64,000 nucleotides of DNA from Brettanomyces bruxellensis. Lineage: Eukaryota; Ascomycota; Pichiomycetes; Pichiales; Pichiaceae. The stretch spans positions 620,001-684,000 of the forward strand of contig NC_054689.1 of assembly GCF_011074885.1 (NCBI RefSeq). The letters are read 5' to 3'. Each line of letters opens with the position of its first letter. Position 1 is the stretch's first letter. Of the stretch, positions 1 through 8,500 are shown one piece after another. Made by a program: the position numbers and the translations under genes. Below the pieces are notes generated by a model that did not search any database, was not told the DNA's origin, and saw only the letters and a list, made by a program, of their open reading frames with translations.

Positions 1-210
1 CAGGAATGTCGTCTTTGGAGAAATTCGCTGAAGCTCTGCCTTGTACTTCTGGACTCTCTCAATATCAGTAACTGGGGGTGTTAAATTTGGCATCACATAG
101 GCTATCGACATTCCTCCTTTTCTAACTGCAGGAGTCACAGCAGCAGTCATTTCACCCTGCCGGAGATGCACGTGATAATCTGCTGGATGCCCAAGGTCTA
201 TTTCTAACAT
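1..210 (-). CDS. URA4: Dihydroorotase, N-terminal part (cut by the left edge)
   Basis: Only the first 70 codons lie in the window; the gene runs off the left edge. The ATG is at 210 on the minus strand. The reading contains the amidohydrolase metal-binding HVH triplet at residues 13-15 and the segment SIAYVMPNLTPPVTD, which matches the start of yeast Ura4-type dihydroorotases (third step of pyrimidine synthesis, N-carbamoyl-aspartate to dihydroorotate, cytosolic). Position of the HxH motif relative to the start and the PNL(T/Q)PP segment are the basis of the call. It diverges from DPH2, with about 330 bases between the two starts. The rest of the active site is outside the window, so integrity cannot be judged. 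Confidence 0.93.
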   Translation of the reverse strand, partial: MLEIDLGHPADYHVHLRQGEMTAAVTPAVRKGGMSIAYVMPNLTPPVTDIERVQKYKAELQRISPKTTFL

Positions 211-541
211 TGTGATGAAGGAAACGTTAAGGAAATCTAGGAACTGTAACTGTTCTAACAATGACTGTATGCTTGTTTATTTTTACTAGAGAAGCTTTTT
301 CTGTACGCTGCTTAGAAAAAGAGAAAGCACGATAGGTTGCTTATTTTTGAGATCTGAATCATGAAAAATTTCACCACTACAAAAAAAAAAAAAAAAGAGA
401 TAAAATAAATCATCCAGGTTTTCCTAACTACCTTTAAAATTGATTCTCCTACCACGGAATAACGGGCCAGGCTTTCTCAGCTGCACACAGAAAAAGCCTT
501 TGCAATTAAACTATAACAAAAAAGTTTATGGTGGAAGCAGA
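211..541. other. Divergent URA4/DPH2 intergenic region
   Basis: No gene seen. It holds an A-rich tract near 380-395 and a TGAAAAATTT match to the RRPE element (362-371). Presumably contains both promoters. Confidence 0.6.
362..371 (+). promoter_or_regulatory. RRPE-like element upstream of DPH2
   Basis: TGAAAAATTT, about 170 bases before the DPH2 ATG. RRPE (AAAAATTTT core) is a known yeast element of ribosome-biogenesis and translation genes. Short AT-rich motif, so a chance match is possible. Confidence 0.3.
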
Positions 542-2266
542 ATGTCTGAAGTCTTACCACCAGCACTTTCAAGCACACAGGATGCTGATATAGAATTTGC
601 CAAAACCAAAGATATATCGAAAGATATTCCCAGGGGGAGATTAGGACCTATAAATTCACAAAAGGCCAGAGAATCAGCAGACCAATTGTATTCACTTTTG
701 AAAGAGTACTACTCGGTCGATAAAACAGCGCAGTACTTGAATCAAAAAACAAATTCAGGAGATTACAAATTCAAGGAGGTAGCATTGCAGTTCCCAGATG
801 ATCTTGTACGAGATTCAGCGATAGTATGCCAACTTCTTCAAGAGTCAATATCTGGAGACAGGAGAGTTTGGGTGTTGGCAGATACATCCTATTCTCCATG
901 TTGCATTGATGAGGTTGCTGGAGAGCATGTTGGCGCCGATCTGATTCTCCATTTTGGAGAGGCATGTTTAAATCCCGTGGAAAAAGTGAATTCTGCTTAC
1001 ATCTTTGGAAAACCATATTTGGACACAGCTAAAGTTATCGAGCTTTTCAGAAAGCAGTACTCGAACAAAGAGGATAAGATTTGTATAATGACAGACACTC
1101 AATATAGTCTTCATTTGCATGATATTTATGTTATCCTCAAGAAAGAGTATCCAAACTTGGTCTTCGCAGATGTTGATTTGCAGAAAAGCGGCTCCAATTC
1201 GTTAGTGATAGACAGAGAAGTGACGGAAAGGGAACCGGGACTCAGCGCATATGATCTTTCTCGGATAATATACGGGTTAAATGCAGATCAGATTTTATCT
1301 GTTGGTGAAGATGACGACTATTCAACAATTACCCAAGATTACAGTCTTTTCTATATTGGAGTGCCACCAGATCCAAAGCTCATTCTTCTATCGACCAAAT
1401 TTTCAAGCCTTGCTGTTGTCGATCCAGTTACCTTAGACGTTTCAGGTAACAGAACACCATCACTGTCAAGACGTTACAGGTTTATGATGATCGCTCGTAA
1501 TGCTTCTACCATTGGTATTTTAGTGAATACACTTTCACTAGAGAACACCAGAAAGCTTTTGAATAAAGTTGTGAAATGGATAAAAAATGCTGGAAAGAAG
1601 CATTACATGTTTGTGGTTGGTAAACCAAATGTTGCTAAGCTTGCAAACTTTGATACAATCGATGTTTGGTGCATTTTGGGGTGTGGCCAATCGGGTATTG
1701 TAATAGATTCCTATGGTGATTATTACAAACCAATAATTACTCCTTATGAGCTTCAGTTGGCCTTGCTGCCCGAAGTGACCTGGACAGGTAAGTGGATTGT
1801 TGACTTTAAGGAAGTTATGAGCCAACCCGATTACGAAGAAGAAGAAAAGGAAAAGGATATTGTGGGTAAAGCAAAGGAAAGCAACAAACGTGACGAAGAT
1901 AAAGATGAATATGCTCCAGAATTTGATCCAGTTACTGGCAAATTAGTTGCATCTAGGCCACTCAGGCAGCTCAAACATTTAGAAATCGAACTAAGTGATC
2001 AAAGAGAAACCATTGAAGGCTCAAATGATGAAAAATCGCTTGCCACAAGGCTTTCTTCTGAACTCTCCATCGGAAACACCATTTCAACATCCGTGTCACA
2101 ATTACAGAATCACACGTGGACAGGCTTGGGAAGTGATTATAAACAGCAGGAGGAAGATGAACAAGGATCTTTTTCAGAAGAAGGTGCTAAAGTTGAAGAA
2201 GGACGTAGTGGAATTGCCAGAGATTACGATTATGATCGTAAGACTAAAGGCAATACTAACAATTGA
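542..2266 (+). CDS. DPH2: Diphthamide biosynthesis protein 2
   Basis: Predicted protein of 574 residues, slightly longer than the usual yeast Dph2 (about 530). The open frame extends upstream to 440 but without an ATG; the first in-frame ATG is at 542 (MSEVLPPALSS). Family segments are clear: VALQFPDDLVRDS near the N-terminus, ADTSYSPCCIDEVAG with adjacent Cys120-Cys121, GEAC with Cys142, and WCILGCGQSG with Cys377 and Cys381. These cysteines correspond to the iron-sulfur region of Dph1/Dph2. With Dph1 the protein makes the first step of diphthamide synthesis, transfer of an aminocarboxypropyl group from S-adenosylmethionine to a histidine of elongation factor 2, in the cytosol. The C-terminal 100 or so residues are acidic and low in complexity. 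A TACTAAC string near the stop codon is part of the coding sequence (see rejected). Confidence 0.94.
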   Translation: MSEVLPPALSSTQDADIEFAKTKDISKDIPRGRLGPINSQKARESADQLYSLLKEYYSVDKTAQYLNQKTNSGDYKFKEVALQFPDDLVRDSAIVCQLLQESISGDRRVWVLADTSYSPCCIDEVAGEHVGADLILHFGEACLNPVEKVNSAYIFGKPYLDTAKVIELFRKQYSNKEDKICIMTDTQYSLHLHDIYVILKKEYPNLVFADVDLQKSGSNSLVIDREVTEREPGLSAYDLSRIIYGLNADQILSVGEDDDYSTITQDYSLFYIGVPPDPKLILLSTKFSSLAVVDPVTLDVSGNRTPSLSRRYRFMMIARNASTIGILVNTLSLENTRKLLNKVVKWIKNAGKKHYMFVVGKPNVAKLANFDTIDVWCILGCGQSGIVIDSYGDYYKPIITPYELQLALLPEVTWTGKWIVDFKEVMSQPDYEEEEKEKDIVGKAKESNKRDEDKDEYAPEFDPVTGKLVASRPLRQLKHLEIELSDQRETIEGSNDEKSLATRLSSELSIGNTISTSVSQLQNHTWTGLGSDYKQQEEDEQGSFSEEGAKVEEGRSGIARDYDYDRKTKGNTNN

Positions 2267-2964
2267 AAAGTGAGAACTTTAGTTTTTTTTATAGATAAAA
2301 GTACTTCATCAATATAGAACCGCGTACTGCATGTATGGTGATATTGAATGTTGACCGTAAATTTAATGAGATAATTGCCAATAATTCGTGTACATATTTT
2401 GACAACGAAGTATAATGATACATGGGGGGGGGGGTGTACTCTAATTTTCGTTTATATTTAATTAACACTAGATGAAAATTTGTATTAATGTACTGAAAAT
2501 GAAACCAAATTTTCAAAGGTCTAAGTACCATTTATTGATTGATGAACTTGGAAATACGTAAATGACATCTTCAAATACACCACGAAGGACTTGCGCTTCG
2601 CATATTATTGACCTCGCCTTCTGAAAAAGCTGCAATATTTCAATGTATTAATAAATATTGCATTCAATGTATAGTACTTTAAATCATCGTTATGTGTAGT
2701 ATGCATCTAATATGGTTGCAAAATATCTAAATGCTTTTTATAAAGACGTTGTGCTGATCTACTATAAGGAAATCCTCAAATTTCACCCTCTTGCGTCATA
2801 AAATTTCCTACTCCGAATTTTTGCATTGCTGAAATTCTCAGATGACACTGGCAGAAAGAAAGAATAATCTTTTATAGAGAAAGGGTCATACTTATTGCTT
2901 ATCATTAATATTGCTGCAACAACGTAGGGACATTTTTTAAAAAGGATACATAATTTAGCAAACA
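2267..2964. other. Intergenic region DPH2-CNB1
   Basis: About 700 bases, AT-rich, no supported gene. Contains an uninterrupted run of eleven G at 2424-2434. Holds the DPH2 3' region and the CNB1 promoter. Confidence 0.6.
2424..2434 (+). repeat. G11 homopolymer
   Basis: Eleven consecutive G in AT-rich intergenic DNA downstream of DPH2. Confidence 0.85.
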
Positions 2965-3574
2965 ATGGGTAATATTCCATCCAATTTACTTGACGACCTT
3001 TCTGAAGGCACAAATTGTAAGCATTTCCTGTTGCGTGAATTCTGATTTTTGACAAACGATTATACTAACTGCAATTTCAAACACAATTTTTTCAGTCGGA
3101 TCTGATGAAATAGATAGATTGGCAAAGCGATTCATGAAGTTGGATAAGGACAACTCTGGTGCTATTGACAAAGATGAGTTTCTTTCTATACCCGGAATTG
3201 GCCAAAATCCTCTTGCCAAGCGTGTTATAGACATATTTGATGAAAACAAGGGTGGAGATATCGATTTTAGGGAATTCGTCACAGGGTTATCTACATTCAG
3301 TTCCAGTGGGTCGGTGGATGACAAACTAAAGTTCCTGTTTAAGGTTTACGATATAGATAATGACGGATATATTTCAAATGGTGAACTTTTCTTAGTTCTC
3401 CGAATGATGGTCGCTAGCTCTTTATCGGACGTACAATTACAGCAGCTTGTAGATAGAACTATAATGGAAAGTGATGATGATGGCGATGGACGCCTTAGCT
3501 TTGCAGAATTCAAAAAAATAATTGAAAGCACGACAGATGTTACAAAGAAACTCTCTTTGGGAGATAAAATATAA
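2965..3574 (+). CDS. CNB1: Calcineurin regulatory subunit B (spliced)
   Basis: Two exons, 2965-3016 and 3096-3574, give 176 residues. Exon 1 encodes [17 protein letters not shown] and the phase fits exactly after removing 3017-3095. Four EF-hands are visible with canonical loops: [39 protein letters not shown] and [13 protein letters not shown]. The MG start is a typical N-myristoylation site of this family. The protein is the calcium-binding partner of the calcineurin catalytic subunit, a Ca2+/calmodulin-dependent phosphatase active in stress, ion and cell-wall signalling. An intron close to the 5' end is also known in S. cerevisiae CNB1. Length matches the family (about 175). Confidence 0.96.
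3017..3095 (+). other. CNB1: CNB1 intron
   Basis: 79 bases, GTAAGC at the 5' end, exact TACTAAC at 3063-3069, TTTTTTCAG at the 3' end. Splicing joins ...ACA AAT T to TC GGA TCT and restores the calcineurin B N-terminus. Confidence 0.92.
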
Positions 3575-4025
3575 GGAGAAGCATAATGTTACATTGGTGT
3601 ATATAATAAGTGGCAATTCCTCTTTGCAAGTATATTATCTTTTAGTGTAGTTGTATAGTGTAGGATCTTCAATTAGACAGATAGCCATCATTGATTTGCT
3701 TATTTGGCAAAAGAGATAAGTCCGGAAAATCATGCTTTATAATATATATATATACACCAATTTTTGGTTCACAGACACCAACATTCATGCTGATGTTTGA
3801 ATGCCTGAAGGAAGCATATAGAAAGGCAAGTACTCTAGAAGAAATGTATGCCGCTAGAATATTTACTTTGATTTCATTGCATTTAGAAACGCAATTGTTC
3901 ATTTTTTTTTATTTCTTTTTTTTCCGTCTCAGCTGATGGAGCACGGCTACAATAAACGCGACTGATCAGCTTTTCCCCTGATCTTACGATAAGAACGATA
4001 AGGGCGTCAACGACGAAAACATATT
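3575..4025. other. Intergenic region after CNB1
   Basis: About 450 bases with T-rich stretches near 3901-3925. Short open frames here have no family resemblance. No gene supported. Confidence 0.55.
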
Positions 4026-5471
4026 ATGAGCCATATTTTGGTTGAACAAATATTTCTAGAACCAAGATATATCATGGAAAATAGATATGCCAATAAAGAA
4101 AGCACTGAAAGCTATATGAAAGGACCAAAATTGGAACAGGGACAATCCAATAATGCGGATATGCAAGATGATAAGGATAAAAACCTGGAACATTCCTTTA
4201 TATTATCGGCAATGAAGAGTCTTATGCTAATGCCTAGATCCCCTTCATCAAAGACACCAAATATTTCAAATGTTAGTAGAGAAAACATCAAAAGAGAGGA
4301 GGTCTCTTATTTGGAGGCTTTTAACGATCCAATTCATTTTCTCAAAGAACAAATAAATAAGCAAACAGCAGATTTAGGTGAGCTTGAGAAAACACACAAG
4401 GAAGAGCTATCTTCAGGAACAGGAAACGTGAATGTCAGGAGAATTGAGATTTTATCTGATTTTAAAGAGTTGGCACAAAGTAACCAGGCCATTAAAGAAA
4501 TATATGCATCTAACGCAAAGACTAAACAGGAGTCATTAGATCGTCTAGTTGACCGGCAGAACAGAGAAAGGAAACTCTTGAAATCGATACGGGATATTGA
4601 AGAAAACACTGTAATTGGGAAGAACTACAAGATATTGAATGCAAAAATGGTTGAGATAGACAGTCAAATATTAGATCTAGAGAGAAAAGTACGATCTTTG
4701 AAACGTGAAAAAGAGCTGGTAGCAAAGCAACTAAGTGAAAACGAATCGTTGCTAGAGGTGAAAGTTAATGCATATAGGGAGGTGCTAGAGGGTACCTTGG
4801 AGGAAGAAAAACTGGATGTGAATAAACTTTATCAATCCGGAATTCTTCCGAAGGGCGAGTTACCAATTAGTGAGGTGATAGAAAATATAAGGTTGCAAAT
4901 TGAAGCAGTGAAAGAGCTAGAAAGGAAATCCGAATTAAAGGAGTCTGGCTATCATAATTCATACGTATATCTTTCAGACATATTCGAGAGACTAACCGAA
5001 CTGGAGGAGAAGATCATAACATTCATAAACGAAGGGAAAATAGAGTTGATTGAGTCACAACTTAGAGCTATGAAGAATTTTCTCCAGGAAAGAATGAAAC
5101 AATGTGATCAGTACAATTTGGATGTGACAAAGCAGATAATACAGAACGAATTTGGCACAATACTGAGAGCATTAAGCATGATATCAAATGACTCAGTGTC
5201 TTCATCAAAGGAAGAGTTTGAAGAGATTGAGATACCAAAAATTACATTGCAAAATAAGGAGGAACATGTAGGCCATTCGAAGGACCAAACAGAGTCCTTT
5301 GATCAACTACAATCATCTATAGTAAGCACACATACTGGAGATAAGACACAACAAACAGGTCTCACTAATGTGGTTGCCCAGGGAAAGATGATATCAAAAC
5401 CACAAAACGATAAGAAGTACTCTGCGATTCTCGAGAGGATGAGGAAAACCAAGGGTACTAAAAAAGATTAA
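4026..5471 (+). CDS. Coiled-coil protein, function unknown
   Basis: 481 residues from the ATG at 4026; an alternative ATG lies at 4074 (MENRYANKES). No enzyme motif or membrane segment is visible. After a polar N-terminal region with a short hydrophobic, basic patch (about residues 58-75, SFILSAMKSLMLMPRS), residues of about 100-390 are rich in Lys, Glu, Leu and Arg with heptad-like spacing, indicating long coiled coil. The C-terminus is basic (KKYSAILERMRKTKGTKKD). The gene is convergent with SEN1, 47 bases apart. Yeasts have several fast-evolving proteins of this build (pexophagy factors such as Atg25/Atg28, spindle or bud-neck scaffolds); I cannot choose among them, so no symbol is given. 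The length of the open frame makes it a real gene. Confidence 0.8.
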   Translation: MSHILVEQIFLEPRYIMENRYANKESTESYMKGPKLEQGQSNNADMQDDKDKNLEHSFILSAMKSLMLMPRSPSSKTPNISNVSRENIKREEVSYLEAFNDPIHFLKEQINKQTADLGELEKTHKEELSSGTGNVNVRRIEILSDFKELAQSNQAIKEIYASNAKTKQESLDRLVDRQNRERKLLKSIRDIEENTVIGKNYKILNAKMVEIDSQILDLERKVRSLKREKELVAKQLSENESLLEVKVNAYREVLEGTLEEEKLDVNKLYQSGILPKGELPISEVIENIRLQIEAVKELERKSELKESGYHNSYVYLSDIFERLTELEEKIITFINEGKIELIESQLRAMKNFLQERMKQCDQYNLDVTKQIIQNEFGTILRALSMISNDSVSSSKEEFEEIEIPKITLQNKEEHVGHSKDQTESFDQLQSSIVSTHTGDKTQQTGLTNVVAQGKMISKPQNDKKYSAILERMRKTKGTKKD

Positions 5472-5518
5472 CAGCTCAAATTTTTTGTTTTCATTATTCT
5501 AGATTATTGCTAGATTCA

Positions 5519-8500
5519 TCATTTTTTCTTTTTGTGTTGCATATGCGGTGGAAACTTCACCTTTGGCTTGCTAAGCTTGAACATTCCGCCAGTATCCGAA
5601 ACCGTGCCGAATCTCTCACGCTTGTTTCCATTTGAAGACATATGATGAGGCCTGCTTGGTATTATACCATGCCTAACTCTTTTTGGTGGCATAAGATTTT
5701 GATTTTCTTTACTTCCTGAGAGATAGCCGTGTGAACGCTTATGATTATTCAAAGAAGTATGAGGACCTGAAGGAACATGAAGTGCGCTATTTGGAACAGA
5801 TGTCTTGAACTTTACCGTATCCGGTTTCACTGTCTGTTTATTAAGGTGGTGATTATTATTTTCTTTCTCTTCTTTCACCTCATGCAAAGAATCAGTAGAT
5901 TTATGATTATAGTCAGCAGATTTATGACTATGATCAGCAGATTTGGGACCATAATCAACAGGCTTTTGACCATAATTTTCAAACGTATCCAAATTGGCAG
6001 TGTTGGATTTAGTAAATCCACGTGTTATGCGCTCGACAAGATGTCTTTCAGTAGCATTTTCTATCAAATCCCTCCAGGTCTTGTTATTCACCAAGGCCTT
6101 CTTCGAGCCAAGTATCCAAAGAGACGATCGAGCTCTAGTTAAAGCAACATTCATACGACGGATATCGGCTAAGAAACCAATACCGGTGTGATTTTCAGCT
6201 CTCACACACGAAAAAACGATGACTTCCTTTTCCTGTCCTTGGAAGCCGTCCACAGTATTGAAATCAATCTGGGTGGTTATAATACGGCCGAAGCGATTTA
6301 TAAAAAGCTTTTTAAGGAGCTTAACTTGCTCCTTATAAGGCGAGATGATTCCAACTAATCCCGCCCAGTTAATCTCAGAAAACTTCTCAAAAAGATCTTC
6401 AACTAATTCCAACGCAAGCGAAGCTTCAGTGTAGTTGAAAACAGACTTTGTAGCCTCATTCTGCTCTTCTGCACCTTTGACATCAAAAAATCTGTAAGGA
6501 CCATATAGGGAGTTCCATGGCTTCGAGTTATTTTCGGCCATATTTGGTCCGTCCAGCAATCTGGAGTGGTAAAACTCTTTGGATGGGAACATGGAGATCT
6601 CAGGGTGCATACGATACTGGACATTCAATAAATACACACTGTCCTTGTGATTGTTCTGTATTCTAACAAACAAGGACTGTTCGTACTTATAAGAGGCGGC
6701 CTTTTGCGAAAGAACTGTTGGTGGAAGCTGGTTTGGATCACCAACCATCACGCACTTGGTACATCCGTACCTCAAAGGAATAATGGCACTAAGTTCAGTA
6801 CATTGTGCGGCCTCATCAATAACAACTGTGTCGAAGGTTAAAGACATACTAGCCAAAACATCATGGGCCGAACCAGAAAGAGTAGAGCAGACAACTTCGG
6901 CATCGTTTAAAATCTTGAATTGAATATTACGCCTCTCGATCTCCCTGTTCCTGTAACTGACCGATCTTTTCTCTCTGATCTCATCCAACTTCTTACCTAA
7001 CTCTCTTCGTTTCTGCACCACATCCTGCAACCTCATCTCTGCCTTTGCAATCTCTGCCTCCGGCAACTTTCCGGAGTCCAACTTCTCACGCAACTCGTCT
7101 CTTTCCATAATGCACTTCCGATGCTGTTCTCGAATGGCATTGTCATCTATTTTTTCCACGGATGAAAGCTTCGAGTCCACCAACTCCTCCAAAGTAATGC
7201 CCTTCACTTGCTCATTGATCGCATCCGTTCTTCCCAATCTCACGAGACGAGGTTTAAAAATTACTCCTTTCGAGTTCTTAATGCCACGCATCAAACGTAG
7301 CACCAACTCATCAACAGCAGCATTAGAAGGTGCACAGACCAATATTCTTCTGTGCTCCTTCGAGCGGCTGACTTGTTGAGAGGGCATCTGGATTGGATGA
7401 CTGCCATTTCTTGCAACTGCCATACGTGTCAAGAAGTGTCCGATCACACCAAGAATAGTCTTAGTCTTACCTGTTCCAGGAGGACCCTGAATAAGAGAGA
7501 AACCTTCTTTATGGACTGCACCTGCTATAGCAACAGCCTGGGAATCATTAACATCGTAAGTCCCTTTAATTTCGGCCACCCTGGATGAGTCTAGGCCTTC
7601 TGGCTGGCAAGGAACAGCCTTTGTAATAGACTTCACTAAGTCGTAGTAAGGTAAACCAACAAGAGAGGAGTATTCTCTTTCCACAGTTGTCATCTGCATG
7701 ACTCGCATGCCCACAATTTCTGTAGATGGCGACAAAAACTTCACCATCTTGGTCGAGGAAGAAATACGAAGCGTCAACTCCGCATACCGGCTGTTTGAAA
7801 TCTTGATATTACGCACTCTGGCAAAACAACTGCACTTTCTGTTCGAGACGTGTCTTCTCTGAAGCTGCTTGTCTGTAGATGGCAAGTTGTCAACAAACAT
7901 CAATGCCATCAAGTCGCTTTCCAAAAGAAGCCTCTGCTCGGTGATCATTTTCTTGTCAACGGTGGAATAAACATCATAAAACGAATCTGTAGCCGAACGG
8001 GAAGCAACCGTTAGTCTGAATGGCTTTTCTCCACCAACTTGCTTTGCTCTTTGTATACCCTGCCAACATTCAAGTAGAAGTAAAGGCTCAAACGTTTTCT
8101 GATAGTCTTCAGCAGTGTCGAACTCATCTGCAATCACTTTGTATCCAGAGATATTACTATCGACTGGGAAATCGCCGCTGTGCTCATAAGACCAAGAAAG
8201 AACATGCTTGTAGAAAGGATTCATGTCTACATTTAAACGAAGCCTCATTAGCTCCTCCGCCTTCTTCTTCTTATTCATCGTTTCCCTGATCATTGCTTGC
8301 TTATCAGAAACAGAGTATGCAGGCCTACGATGCTGAATGGATGATAAAGTAGCTTTACTTCTCTTCAACTTTGCTGCAACTTGTTCTTTCGTGAACAAAC
8401 CACCATCGTCATCATCGTCGTCATTATCATCGTCATCCTCTTCGGAATTCGAAGCTGATCCCGAATGCTTCTTATTAAATCCTGGCGGTCTTGCTGCGGC

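Noticed and set aside
2236..2266. TACTAAC string with a GTAAGA just upstream at the 3' end of DPH2, as if an intron
   Set aside because: The two signals are only about 18 bases apart, far too short for an intron, and the frame is open to a normal stop.
2530..2625. TTGATGA and CTGA boxes suggesting a C/D snoRNA
   Set aside because: The C box is imperfect and there is no terminal stem; a match of this quality is expected by chance.
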